Shown one piece after another: positions 16,173 to 25,452 of a DNA stretch of 45,973 nucleotides (its first letter is position 1; each line of letters starts with the position of its first letter). A program made the position numbers and the translations under genes. The notes under the pieces are model-generated. The model searched no databases and had not been told where the DNA came from. It was given only the letters and a program-made list of their open reading frames with translations. Source of the stretch: Candidatus Gastranaerophilales bacterium (GTDB lineage: Bacteria; Cyanobacteriota; Vampirovibrionia; Gastranaerophilales; Gastranaerophilaceae); assembly GCA_944324135.1 (NCBI GenBank), contig CALUVE010000013.1, positions 1 through 45,973 on the forward strand. Reading direction: 5' to 3'.

Positions 16173-16700
16173 ATGCAAATGAACGTAACATCCCCTGCAT
16201 TTACAGGTAAAACAGCTTACACAAAAAATGGAAATGAGTACAGAAAAACAAATACTTTTGCAAAAGTAGGTTTGGGAGTAGGTCTTGCAGCAGCCGCAGG
16301 TGTTGCAGCTTATGACAATAAAGAAGCTCTTGGTAAAATTTTTACTAAAGAAAACGGTCAAAAAGCATTAGATTCTATCTGTAAATTTTTCAAAGAAACC
16401 ATTCCGAATTTCTTCAAAAAATCACCTAAAGTAACAGAAGCCGCAGCCGAAGCTGCAGCAGAAGCAGCCGAAACAGTTGCTGATGCAGCTGCAGAAACAG
16501 CTAAGAAACCGGGTAAAATCAAAGCTTTCTTTAATTCAATCAGCGAGTCATTCCGCAATATTGATATGAAAAAAGCTGGCAAAGCTACCGGTAAAGCAGC
16601 AGTTATCGCCGCTCCATTAGTAGTCCTCGTGGCCGCTGGTTTGTTGGTTGATAAACTTGTTAACAACAAAAAAGCACGCGAAGCTGATTTGAACGCTTAG
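16173..16700 (+). CDS. Lineage-specific Ala-rich protein with C-terminal membrane anchor
   Basis: A 175-aa protein not matching a family that I know. It opens with a PAFTG tag (8-12), has a short hydrophobic Gly/Ala segment (about 34-46), a Lys-rich amphipathic middle, an Ala/Glu repeat stretch (about 90-113) and a strong membrane segment (about 145-163) followed by a basic tail. The topology suggests a small membrane-anchored protein. Shine-Dalgarno AAAGGTG lies 11 nt before ATG 16173, and an AGCAAAAA promoter element lies farther upstream. A bidirectional terminator follows. Codon use is biased to frequent codons, hinting at good expression. Confidence 0.75.
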   Translation: MQMNVTSPAFTGKTAYTKNGNEYRKTNTFAKVGLGVGLAAAAGVAAYDNKEALGKIFTKENGQKALDSICKFFKETIPNFFKKSPKVTEAAAEAAAEAAETVADAAAETAKKPGKIKAFFNSISESFRNIDMKKAGKATGKAAVIAAPLVVLVAAGLLVDKLVNNKKAREADLNA

Positions 16701-16730
16701 TTTAGTTGATTATATAAGATATACAGTAAA

Positions 16731-16759
16731 AAAAGACCCGAATAATTTTCGGGTCTTTT
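16731..16759. terminator. Bidirectional terminator between the Ala-rich protein gene and pepA
   Basis: A 12-bp stem AAAAGACCCGAA/TTCGGGTCTTTT with loop TAATT, with A and T runs on both sides. It lies between converging genes (plus 16700, minus 16788) and can serve both. Confidence 0.9.
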
Positions 16760-16787
16760 GATTTGTATTCAGTTATATTCTCTTGAA

Positions 16788-18188
16788 CTATGCTTGCAGA
16801 ATATAATTCAAAAGTGTTCTGACACCTGCGCCTGTTGCACCTTTGATGAGTTCTTTCTGCGGTTTATCAAGGTAGGCAACGCCTGCGATATCAATGTGTG
16901 CCCATTTAACGTCTTTTACAAATTCTTTCAGGAACACGCCGGCAATTGATGCTCCGCCGTTTCTTGAACCTGTATTTTTCATGTCTGCAATATCGCTTTT
17001 CAGACTGTCTTTGTATTCAGGGAACATAGGGAGTTTCCACATTGGTTCACCGTTTTTGTTACCGGTTTCAATGAGTCTGGAAATCATATCATCATCATTT
17101 CCCATAACACCTGCAGCAACAGTACCTAAAGCAACCATGCAGGCACCTGTCAGTGTTGCAATATCAATAACTTCATCAACGCCGAGTTCTGATGCAAAGC
17201 ACAAAGCATCAGCAAGTGTCAGTCTGCCTTCTGCATCTGTGTTGTCAACTTCAATTGTCTTTCCGTTTTTGGCTGTCAGAATATCGCCCGGTTTGTAAGA
17301 AGTACCGCTCGGCATATTTTCGCAGGCTGCGATTATACCGTGAACTTCAATCTGCGGGTTGAAATCTTTTAACGCTCTCATAACGGCAAGTACGCATGCA
17401 GCACCTGACATATCATCTTTCATTGTGAGCATTGAAGATGGCGGTTTAATATCAAGTCCGCCGCTGTCAAAGCAGATACCTTTACCGATAATTGCAATTT
17501 TTTTCTTAGGATTTTCGCAATAATGTTTCATATGGATGAATTTTGGAGGCTTCGGGCTGCCCTGGGCAACTGCAAGATATGCCCCCATTCCCATCTGTTT
17601 AATTTTTTCGTAATCAAAAACTTCGGTTTCAATTCCGTCAAAACTTTTTGCATATTCAGCGAGTTTTTCAGGTGTTGCAAATTCTGCCGGTTCATTTGCA
17701 AGATTTCTTGCAAAATTCATTGCATCTCCGAATACTATTCCGGAATTTATTCCGTACTGTGAAACATTAGACATCATAATTTTTTCAATTCTATCTGCTT
17801 TTTCTGATTTGTATTTATCAAATGCGTAATTTCCTATCATAGCACCGATAGTTGCAGCCCAGCCGTAGTCAAATGCTGTTTCAAAATCGTAGCAAAGTGT
17901 TTTTGCTTTGATTTGCTGACATTTTTTGACTGCTTTTGCAGAAATTTCTCTCATTTTATTTTCGTTAAAGTCATCACGTTTTCCGAGACCTATAACAAGA
18001 ATTTTAGCGGCAGGGATTGCTCCGTAGGTCTGTAGAAGATATGTCTGACCGAATTTCCCCTCAAAGCCGTCTTTTTCGATAGCATAAGTATTTGCAATTT
18101 CATGAGCTGTTTTTTCGCCCTCGTACAGTCCTGCAACAATTACGTCACATTCTGTGTTGCGGACGTCTGATACAATTTTAATTTCCAT
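16788..18188 (-). CDS. pepA: Leucyl aminopeptidase (M17)
   Basis: A cytosolic di-zinc aminopeptidase that removes N-terminal residues from peptides. The C-terminal catalytic half contains GK236GICFD241SGG and N316-T-D-A-E-G-R322-L, with the metal-binding Asp and Glu and the catalytic Lys and Arg of family M17. The product is 466 aa from ATG 18188, which follows AGGAG by 7 nt. A longer frame reaching 18224 lacks a ribosome site. PepA also serves as a DNA-binding regulator in some bacteria; nothing here shows that role. Its promoter (TATAAT at 18213-18218, minus) gives a short leader. Divergent from the CheR-like gene. Confidence 0.95.
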   Translation of the reverse strand: MEIKIVSDVRNTECDVIVAGLYEGEKTAHEIANTYAIEKDGFEGKFGQTYLLQTYGAIPAAKILVIGLGKRDDFNENKMREISAKAVKKCQQIKAKTLCYDFETAFDYGWAATIGAMIGNYAFDKYKSEKADRIEKIMMSNVSQYGINSGIVFGDAMNFARNLANEPAEFATPEKLAEYAKSFDGIETEVFDYEKIKQMGMGAYLAVAQGSPKPPKFIHMKHYCENPKKKIAIIGKGICFDSGGLDIKPPSSMLTMKDDMSGAACVLAVMRALKDFNPQIEVHGIIAACENMPSGTSYKPGDILTAKNGKTIEVDNTDAEGRLTLADALCFASELGVDEVIDIATLTGACMVALGTVAAGVMGNDDDMISRLIETGNKNGEPMWKLPMFPEYKDSLKSDIADMKNTGSRNGGASIAGVFLKEFVKDVKWAHIDIAGVAYLDKPQKELIKGATGAGVRTLLNYILQA

Positions 18189-18212
18189 ATTTGCTCTCCT
18201 TTTTTCAAGTTC

Positions 18213-18218
18213 ATTATA
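18213..18218 (-). promoter_or_regulatory. -10 box of pepA
   Basis: The minus strand reads TGTGCTATAAT, an extended -10, 25 nt before the pepA ATG with an AGGAG between. A conventional leadered promoter, in contrast to the leaderless ones nearby. Confidence 0.55.
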
Positions 18219-18254
18219 GCACATTTATATACTGTGTAAATTGTTTTTGCCGGC

Positions 18255-18291
18255 TAGCAAAAAATATCTTGCTGGGTTTTATATGAGTATG
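18255..18291 (+). promoter_or_regulatory. AGCAAAAA-type promoter of the CheR-like gene
   Basis: CTAGCAAAAAATATCTTGCT, then GGGTTTTATATGAGTATG. The A of AGC (18256) is 33 nt before ATG 18289. There is no Shine-Dalgarno sequence before 18289 or 18283. Confidence 0.5.
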
Positions 18292-19353
18292 AAAATTTTA
18301 CCCGTCACAAATTTGTATACTTCAACCTCAAGTTTTAAAAGCTGCAGAGAAAAATCAACGGTCAGATTGAAACAGTCTCAATCTGTTACTGTTTCATCAG
18401 ACAATTACAGGGCAAATTTTCTTCCGTCTTTTACAAGTTTAAAATTCAAAGAGGGCGAGAATAATTATTGTGACACATCGTTTTTTAGAGATTATGAAAC
18501 TCTTGAAGCGGCTGCAAAAATTCTCAAGCGAAATTTTCCGCATGGAACTGATATTCTTGATTTTGCCTCCTCAAACGGGGAAGAGGCTGTTTCGCTTTAC
18601 GCAATTTTGAATAGCGGTCAAAAAGGTAAATATAAAATTCTCTGTTTTGACAAATCTCAAAATATAATTGATATAGCAAATAAAGGGGTTTATACCGTTT
18701 ATAACGGAGTCAGTGAGGACGGTTTTTTGCTGATGGATGAGCTCAAGGATAAAAGAAACAGAAAACTCAAAGCCTATTTTGATAAAATGATGGAAGAAGT
18801 TCCGGCACCTTCTCACAAGATTAATGATGAACATTTTATGAATTTTATTTCTCAAATGTTTGAGTATGAATTCAAAATTAAACATTACAAAATTCGTGAC
18901 GAGTACAAAGATAATTTCAAATTCAATGTAGGCGATATCAATGATATTGAAAAACTTTACCCTGAAAAACAAGCAGGCGCAATACTTTTCAGAAACGCAT
19001 TTTATATCCCGACACACAATCTTGCCTTGAATGAATACAATATGAATGTGCGTGATGATATAAATAAGCAGGAAGTTGTTGATAAGATTATTGACAAAGT
19101 GTATGAGAAACTATTGCCCGGCGGGCTTTTTATAATGGGTGACAATGAAAAAGACCACGTATTTCTTGCTGATGAAAATTTGACGGAGGCTGAAACTTTG
19201 TTTATTCCTTTATATTGTGCTTCGATTTATATATGTCCGCCTGTATATAGAGCGCTTGCCCGTGATAAAAGGTTTAAAACCGTTTATGGCAAAACAATCG
19301 ACTGTGCTATGGGAAAGACGGGAATTTTTACTGTTTGGCAAAAAAATAAATAA
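18289..19353 (+). CDS. CheR-like SAM methyltransferase domain protein
   Basis: A 354-aa protein. After about 60 variable residues it has FFRDYETLEAAA. The SAM site ILDFASSNGEEAVSLYA (about 89-105) resembles the CheR motif with GEE. ILCFDKSQNIIDIANKGVY is the next strand (Asp binding the SAM ribose), AILFRNAFYI resembles the CheR FCRNV motif, and LLPGGLFIMGDNE matches the L-x-PGG-x-L-x(3)-E end. The order and spacing fit the CheR C-terminal domain, which methylates receptor glutamates. The N-terminal CheR helical domain is missing, and a Lys-rich insertion lies at about 150-210. No chemotaxis genes are nearby. The N-terminus MKILPV and the promoter class group it with lineage-specific proteins. 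ATG 18283 is an alternative start. Confidence 0.72.
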   Translation: MKILPVTNLYTSTSSFKSCREKSTVRLKQSQSVTVSSDNYRANFLPSFTSLKFKEGENNYCDTSFFRDYETLEAAAKILKRNFPHGTDILDFASSNGEEAVSLYAILNSGQKGKYKILCFDKSQNIIDIANKGVYTVYNGVSEDGFLLMDELKDKRNRKLKAYFDKMMEEVPAPSHKINDEHFMNFISQMFEYEFKIKHYKIRDEYKDNFKFNVGDINDIEKLYPEKQAGAILFRNAFYIPTHNLALNEYNMNVRDDINKQEVVDKIIDKVYEKLLPGGLFIMGDNEKDHVFLADENLTEAETLFIPLYCASIYICPPVYRALARDKRFKTVYGKTIDCAMGKTGIFTVWQKNK

Positions 19354-19482
19354 TCTGTATCAAAATATAAATTTTTACTATACAAAATTAAATAACCATG
19401 TTAATATATTGACAGATGTAGTAGACAATATTTTTTGGATATATATGCAATGAAATTCTTTTAAATAACAAAATAAGAGAAA

Positions 19483-19507
19483 GCTCGATAGGTTAAATGT
19501 ATCGAGC
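19483..19507 (+). promoter_or_regulatory. Leader hairpin upstream of rny
   Basis: GCTCGATA (19483-19490) pairs perfectly with TATCGAGC (19500-19507) around a 9-nt loop, about 50 nt before the rny start. No T run follows, so it is not a terminator. The 204-bp gap 19354-19557 otherwise holds only a TTGACA (19409-19414) without a convincing -10 partner. A role in rny mRNA stability or feedback is speculative. Confidence 0.35.
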
Positions 19508-19557
19508 GTTGCGTGTATTATTTTAAAAAATAGAAAAGGATAAGGTAAAAAAACTTT

Positions 19558-21078
19558 ATGGACTTTTTAACAATTATTGCGATTATTGCAGTAATAGCAC
19601 TAATCGCTGTACTTGCAATTCAGCGTACAAAATATAAAGCTGTTTTGCAGAGTACTGAAAAAGAGAGATTAGCGCTAGAAGAAAAAGAAAAAATTCTTCT
19701 TAAAGAAGCTAAGATTAAAGCCATAGAAGAGCTTAAAGATGACAGAGAAAAATTAAACGAAGAAGAGAGAGAAAGACGTCAGGAACTTGCAAGACAGGAA
19801 CAAAAACTGGCAAAACGCGAGGATATGCTTGAAGATAAAATTCAGGAATATACTGACAAAAACATTCAGGTAGAAAGAAAACTGGATGAGCTTTTGGAAA
19901 AAGAGGATTATCTCGCAGAAATCGTTCAGAAACAAACAGTAGAACTTGAACGTATTGCCGGCATGTCTGCAGAAGATGCTAAAAATATGCTGCTTGAACA
20001 ATTAAAACACGATTTGGCTCAAGAACAGCTTACTCTTATCAGAGAAAATGAAGCTAAAATCAAAGAAGTTTCTCTTGAAAAAGCAAAAGAAATTCTCTCA
20101 ACAACTATGCAAAGATGTATGATAGAACAGGTTGTAGAAACAACGGTATCTGTTGTAGCTCTGCCTAATGATGAGATGAAAGGACGCATAATCGGGCGTG
20201 AGGGGCGTAATATCAGAGCGCTTGAAACTTTGACCGGTGTTGATTTAATCATTGATGATACTCCGGAAGCTGTTGTATTATCAAGTTTTGATCCTGTTCG
20301 CCGTGAGATAGCAAAACTTGCGCTGGAAAAACTTATCGTAGACGGACGTATCCACCCTGTAAGAATTGAAGAAATGGTTGAAAAAGCCCGTGAAGAAATC
20401 GAAAAGAAAATCTGGGATGAGGGCGAAAGTGCCGCTCTTGATATGGGGGTTATGGGCTTGAATAAAGAACTCATCAAAACTCTCGGACGTTTGTATTACC
20501 GAACAAGTTACGGTCAGAATGTTCTGAAACATTCACTTGAAGTCGGACATATTGCAGGAATGCTTGCAGCGGAACTCGGCGCAAATGTCGCAGTTGCAAA
20601 ACGTGCCGGACTTTTGCATGATATAGGTAAAGCTGTCGACCAGACTCAAGAGGGAACGCATATTCAGCTTGGTGTTGAACTGGCGTCAAGATACGGTGAA
20701 AGACCTGATGTTATACACGCAATTGAAGCGCACCATGATGATGTTGTCGCTAATACTATTGAGGCTGTCCTTGTAAAAGTGGCTGATGCAATTTCTGCCG
20801 GCAGACCGGGTGCAAGACGCGATACTCTTGAAATTTATATCAAACGTCTTGAAAAAATTGAAGAAATCGTTAACAGTTACGATGGTATTAAACAATCCTT
20901 TGCTGTTCAGGCCGGACGCGAGGTTAGAATTATTGTTGAATCTGAAATGTTTGATGACTTAGCCTCTCAAAAACTGGCAAGAGATGTGGCAAAACGTATT
21001 GAAGATGAGCTCGATTATCCGGGACAAATCAGAGTTACGGTTGTCAGAGAATTCAGAACTACAGAAATAGCTAAATAA
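19558..21078 (+). CDS. rny: Ribonuclease Y
   Basis: A membrane-anchored endoribonuclease that starts mRNA decay. The 506-aa product has an N-terminal membrane helix (2-22), then a long charged coiled coil (about 28-190), a KH domain starting at G209-R-I-I-G-R-E-G-R-N, and an HD domain with H354-D355. Length matches RNase Y (about 510-520). ymdB follows after a terminator-like hairpin, the arrangement found in Firmicutes and others. Presence of RNase Y rather than a visible RNase E implies RNase Y-led decay, though the rest of the genome is unseen. Confidence 0.96.
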   Translation: MDFLTIIAIIAVIALIAVLAIQRTKYKAVLQSTEKERLALEEKEKILLKEAKIKAIEELKDDREKLNEEERERRQELARQEQKLAKREDMLEDKIQEYTDKNIQVERKLDELLEKEDYLAEIVQKQTVELERIAGMSAEDAKNMLLEQLKHDLAQEQLTLIRENEAKIKEVSLEKAKEILSTTMQRCMIEQVVETTVSVVALPNDEMKGRIIGREGRNIRALETLTGVDLIIDDTPEAVVLSSFDPVRREIAKLALEKLIVDGRIHPVRIEEMVEKAREEIEKKIWDEGESAALDMGVMGLNKELIKTLGRLYYRTSYGQNVLKHSLEVGHIAGMLAAELGANVAVAKRAGLLHDIGKAVDQTQEGTHIQLGVELASRYGERPDVIHAIEAHHDDVVANTIEAVLVKVADAISAGRPGARRDTLEIYIKRLEKIEEIVNSYDGIKQSFAVQAGREVRIIVESEMFDDLASQKLARDVAKRIEDELDYPGQIRVTVVREFRTTEIAK

Positions 21079-21109
21079 AAAATGAGCAGGATTATTTCCT
21101 GCTCATTTT
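21079..21109 (+). terminator. Terminator-like hairpin after rny
   Basis: A 12-bp stem AAAATGAGCAGG/CCTGCTCATTTT with a short loop directly after the rny stop. It is followed by only four T residues, so termination may be partial and ymdB may still receive read-through. Confidence 0.75.
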
Positions 21110-21125
21110 CAGGAATAAAAATAGT

Positions 21126-21950
21126 ATGTCAGGTGATGATAAAATAATAAAAATTTTATTTTTCGGTGATATGGTCGGTAAACCCGGACGGTTTGCTGTT
21201 AGAGATTTTCTTGCAGAAAAACGGGCGGAGTACGATTTTGTTATAGCAAATGTCGAAAATGCTTCCCACGGATTCGGTCTGACTGAAAAAAATTATAATG
21301 ACCTTATTTCCTATGGGGTGGATGCAATGACTTCCGGCAACCATATCTGGGATAAACGTGATATTTTAACATATATAGAAACGGCGGATAAACTTATCCG
21401 TCCTATAAATTACCCGAAAGATACCCCCGGGGTTGGCAGCAGAATTTTTGACTGCGGCGAATTTAAAATTGCGGTATTGAATATTCTCGGCAAGGTTTTT
21501 GTGAATATTGTGGATTTCCCGTGGGAGAATATTCTTGAAGAAATCAAAAGATTAAAGGAAATTACGCCTGTTGTTATTGTTGATTTTCATGGTGAAGCTA
21601 CGGCGGAAAAGATTTGTTTTGGCAGATGCTGCGCTGAATTAGGTGTGAGTGCATTTTTGGGAACTCATACACACGTACAGACTGCTGATGAAAAGATTTT
21701 AGACGGAACGACCGGATACATTACAGATGCCGGATTTTGCGGTGCTGTTGATAGTGTAATCGGAATGGATTACAAAACTTCTCTTACAAGATTTACCACC
21801 TGTATTCCGGAGCGTTATGAAGTCGCAGAGAGCAGCGAGGTGCAAATTAATGCGGTTGAAATTGACATTGATGCAGTTACCGGATGTGCCCGTGCTATAA
21901 GAAGAATTTTTTGTAGTAGAAATAATGAAAAAGAGGATGAAAGTCAATGA
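21126..21950 (+). CDS. YmdB-family metallophosphoesterase
   Basis: A 274-aa protein of the TIGR00282/YmdB family, a cyclic-nucleotide phosphodiesterase found beside rny. Metal ligands are in FGDMVGKPGR, ANVENASHG, TSGNHIWDKRDI, VDFHGEATAEK and LGTHTHVQTAD, and the late motif TDAGFCG is present. In Bacillus YmdB hydrolyses 2',3'-cyclic AMP and influences biofilm and motility decisions. Here only the family can be claimed. The start has no strong Shine-Dalgarno sequence. The stop overlaps the PHP gene by 4 bp, so the two are coupled. Confidence 0.92.
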   Translation: MSGDDKIIKILFFGDMVGKPGRFAVRDFLAEKRAEYDFVIANVENASHGFGLTEKNYNDLISYGVDAMTSGNHIWDKRDILTYIETADKLIRPINYPKDTPGVGSRIFDCGEFKIAVLNILGKVFVNIVDFPWENILEEIKRLKEITPVVIVDFHGEATAEKICFGRCCAELGVSAFLGTHTHVQTADEKILDGTTGYITDAGFCGAVDSVIGMDYKTSLTRFTTCIPERYEVAESSEVQINAVEIDIDAVTGCARAIRRIFCSRNNEKEDESQ

Positions 21951-22801
21951 AAACGGATTTGCACATTCATACGAATTATTCGGATGGTGTTTTTTCGCCT
22001 GAAAAAATCGTTGATACGGCAATTGATGTCGGACTTCAGGTTATAGCCCTGACTGATCACGACAACGTTCTGTCGTATAAAGTTGCAACGGATTACTTGA
22101 AGAAAGAAAGTAAGGAAGATAAACTCCAGATTATTCAAGGGGTTGAGATAAATACTCTCTATAAAAATTACGAAATCCACATACTCGGATATTTTATGGA
22201 TACAGAAAACAGTGATTTTAAAAATCTTCTGAAAGTTCAGCAGCACGCGCGTGTTAAACAAACTAAAGAGATAATATCTCTCCTTGCGAAAAAAGAGGGA
22301 ATTAAAATCAAGTTTGAAGATATTAAAAAGCAGGTTGCCGAAGGCGGCAGTATTGGTCGTCCGCATATTGCAAAAGCTATCACAAGTGCCGGAGGGACTC
22401 ATAGTATTATGGATGCTTATGCCAAATATATCCACGACGATTCTCCGGTTTATGTCCCGAGAAAAACTGTATCTCCTCAGGATGCCGTTGAGATTATCTA
22501 CGATGCCGGCGGTGTACCGGTAATTGCTCACCCGCACGATTTGGATATTGCGGAATCTTTGATTAAAGAACTTATGAACTACGGGCTCCGCGGGATTGAA
22601 GCTTATCACAGAAAACATTCTCCTGCCTGTGTTGAATATTTTTCTTCTATGGCGGAAGAATTAGGGCTGATTGTAACAGGCGGTTCTGATTTTCACGCTC
22701 CAAATATTATGAACGGTCAAATCATATTAGGTAAAAACTTTGTACCTGATTGGGTTTATGACAAGTTGATAGAAGAGAAAAAACATATTGATATGGCATA
22801 A
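21947..22801 (+). CDS. PHP-domain phosphoesterase (YciV/RNase AM-type)
   Basis: A 284-aa PHP protein. The first motif is DLHIHTNYSDGVFSPE. ALTDHDNV, QGVEINT, GRPHIAKA, VIAHPHD and TGGSDFHAP supply the three-metal site. Members act as 3',5'-nucleotide bisphosphate phosphatases or 5'-3' exonucleases on short RNA. Sitting behind rny and ymdB, a job in RNA or nucleotide turnover is plausible. Start ATG 21947 overlaps ymdB, with GATGAAAG upstream. Confidence 0.9.
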   Translation: MKTDLHIHTNYSDGVFSPEKIVDTAIDVGLQVIALTDHDNVLSYKVATDYLKKESKEDKLQIIQGVEINTLYKNYEIHILGYFMDTENSDFKNLLKVQQHARVKQTKEIISLLAKKEGIKIKFEDIKKQVAEGGSIGRPHIAKAITSAGGTHSIMDAYAKYIHDDSPVYVPRKTVSPQDAVEIIYDAGGVPVIAHPHDLDIAESLIKELMNYGLRGIEAYHRKHSPACVEYFSSMAEELGLIVTGGSDFHAPNIMNGQIILGKNFVPDWVYDKLIEEKKHIDMA

Positions 22802-22825
22802 TCTTAAAAAATAAGCGAGGTTGTC

Positions 22826-23461
22826 ATGGGGAAAAAACGTTTCTGGAAACTTCAATATTCTGTAACAATTTTTGTGGTTATAGGTGTGCTGTTGATGCTT
22901 GCACCTGTGTCTATAGAAAGTTCACGTCAGGCTTATTTTATTTCCAGATGGAAAGAGGCTTTTTCCCGTATGGAATATGTTCTGCAGGTAATAAGGACTC
23001 ATATTTCAGATGATATGATTAAAAATTACAATCAGGCTTCAACACCGGAGGAAAAAGAGCAGATTGTATTGATGTTGTTAAAACCATATTTGCGCTTGTC
23101 ACAGGCTAAACTTCCGCGCAGCTATCAGATACATTACATGGATAAAAAGAAAGCAGGCAGCGGGGATGTCTGGTATTTTAAAGAATACTATTATACAGAT
23201 AACGGTCTGCTTGTCGGAATCAAAGATTTGAACAGTAAAAATGCTGAAGAGCCTGTATTTATAATGATGTTTGATGTAAACGGTTTGCTGCCGCCTAATA
23301 CTTGGGGAAAAGACGTTTACGGCATAGTTGTTTATAATACGCGGGTTACTGCAATCGGTGCGGAAGAGCCTATGGATAAACTTCCTCAGGATTGTTCATC
23401 AAAGGGCAGAGGGTTATATTGTTCTTATTATTATTTAATCGGAGGGGAATTTGAAGAGTAG
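22826..23461 (+). CDS. Pseudopilin-like single-pass protein
   Basis: A 211-aa protein with a basic start (MGKKRFWK), one membrane helix (about 13-30) and an exported region of about 180 residues. The tail has FIMMFDVNGLLPPNTWGKDV, resembling the DVNG...PNxWGxDVF stretch of the C-terminal domain of type II secretion/type IV pilin-like proteins, and two Cys (in QDCSSKGRGLYCSYY) likely forming a disulfide. A prepilin peptidase site (G followed by F/M-T-L-x-E) is not evident, so it may be a non-cleaved relative. It is not annotated by function in any family that I can name. It overlaps the LOG-family gene by 11 bp. Confidence 0.65.
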   Translation: MGKKRFWKLQYSVTIFVVIGVLLMLAPVSIESSRQAYFISRWKEAFSRMEYVLQVIRTHISDDMIKNYNQASTPEEKEQIVLMLLKPYLRLSQAKLPRSYQIHYMDKKKAGSGDVWYFKEYYYTDNGLLVGIKDLNSKNAEEPVFIMMFDVNGLLPPNTWGKDVYGIVVYNTRVTAIGAEEPMDKLPQDCSSKGRGLYCSYYYLIGGEFEE

Positions 23462-24050
23462 TAATATAAAATCGGTATGCGTATTTGCATCATCCAGTGA
23501 TTTTTTAGAGGAAAGTTATTATAAAGATGCGGCGCGTCTGGGTGAACTTCTTGCATCGTCCGGAATGGATATGGTATACGGCGGGAGTACGCTCGGGTTA
23601 ATGTGGGCGTGTGCTAATGCTGTCAAATCAAATGGCGGTAAAATAACAGGTGTTATGCCTCAAAAACTTTGTGATTTCGGAGTTTCATCAAAGCTCTGTG
23701 ACGAATTCCATTTGACTACCGGCATGAGAGAGCGGAAAGCCAAGATGGATGAATTATCGGATGCCCTCGTTGCTCTTGCGGGCGGGTTTGGTACTCTGGA
23801 AGAGCTTGCTGAGATGATTGTACAAAAACAGCTCGGTTATAACAACAAAGCTATAGTTATTTTAAATACAAATAATTTTTATGGCAAATTGATTGAATTT
23901 TTTGATGTAATAATCGGGCAGAATTTTTGCAAATGTTCTCCTGACGGCTTGTATTATGTCGCCCAAACCCCTGAAGATGCCGTTGAATATTTGAAAAATT
24001 ATACGCCCAGTTTCAAAGCTCTGACGCGCGAAGAACTTTATGCAAAGTAA
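23451..24050 (+). CDS. LOG-family nucleoside 5'-monophosphate phosphoribohydrolase
   Basis: A 199-aa Rossmann-fold protein of the TIGR00730/LOG family. Members release the base from nucleoside 5'-monophosphates; bacterial ones act in purine metabolism and some in cytokinin production. Visible motifs are MVYGGSTLGLMWACANAV, TTGMRERKAKMDELSDALVALAGGFGTLEEL with the catalytic Arg and Glu, and QLGYNNKAIVILN. The usual PGGxGTxxE reads AGGFGTLEE, a conservative Pro to Ala change. Start is TTG 23451, inside the previous gene and just after GGAGGGG. It is the last gene of the rny cluster. Confidence 0.9.
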   Translation: MKSSNIKSVCVFASSSDFLEESYYKDAARLGELLASSGMDMVYGGSTLGLMWACANAVKSNGGKITGVMPQKLCDFGVSSKLCDEFHLTTGMRERKAKMDELSDALVALAGGFGTLEELAEMIVQKQLGYNNKAIVILNTNNFYGKLIEFFDVIIGQNFCKCSPDGLYYVAQTPEDAVEYLKNYTPSFKALTREELYAK

Positions 24051-24083
24051 TTAACAGAGAAGAATTTTTTTCAAAACACGCAC

Positions 24084-24872
<789 letters not shown>

Positions 24873-24907
24873 CCCGACCTCTCAGATTATTTCAATTTAT
24901 CGTAAAA

Positions 24908-25438
24908 TTAATATTGCAGCATAGAGATAACTTCAGGCGCTTCAGTCAGTTTTTCACGTCCGTTAAGGTCTGTAAGCTCAATTAAAAATGCAATTCCTAC
25001 AAGGTTTGCGCCTGTTTTTTTGACAAGTTTGCAGGCAGCTTCAGCAGTTCCGCCTGTAGCCAGCAAATCGTCAACGATAAGCACGTTAGAGCCTTTTTCA
25101 AAAGCATCCTGATGCACTTCTATTTTATCAGTGCCGTATTCAAGTTCATATTCTTGAGAATATGTTGCAGCAGGCAGTTTGTTTGGTTTTCTTATAGGGA
25201 CAAAGCCGGCATTTAACTTATATGCAATCGGCATGCCAAGGATAAATCCGCGGCTTTCTATCCCTGCTACATAATCGATTTTTGTGCCTTTATAGTGTTC
25301 ACAAAAATAATCAATCATAGTCTGCAAGGTTTCAGCATCTTTGAATGCTGTTGTTATGTCTCTGAATATAATTCCCGGTTTTGGAAAATCCGGTACTGCT
25401 CTGATTTTTGCTTTTACATCGTCAATTGTTTGTGTCAT
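24908..25438 (-). CDS. apt: Adenine phosphoribosyltransferase
   Basis: Apt salvages adenine to AMP using PRPP. The 176-aa product begins MTQTIDDVKAKI and contains PDFPKPGIIFRDIT, GIESRGFILG and the PRPP-binding VLIVDDLLATGGTAEAA. ATG 25438 follows AGGAG by 6 nt. The frame remains open upstream to 25534, but that part overlaps the glycosyltransferase out of frame and is not conserved in Apt. It is 14 bp from the glycosyltransferase stop, so probably cotranscribed. Confidence 0.96.
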   Translation of the reverse strand: MTQTIDDVKAKIRAVPDFPKPGIIFRDITTAFKDAETLQTMIDYFCEHYKGTKIDYVAGIESRGFILGMPIAYKLNAGFVPIRKPNKLPAATYSQEYELEYGTDKIEVHQDAFEKGSNVLIVDDLLATGGTAEAACKLVKKTGANLVGIAFLIELTDLNGREKLTEAPEVISMLQY

Positions 25439-25452
25439 TTTATTTCTCCTGA

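Noticed and set aside
20019-20477. A 152-aa minus-strand frame inside rny
   Set aside because: It lies wholly inside the well-conserved KH/HD coding region of rny and its translation is Ser/Ile-rich shadow sequence with no family features.
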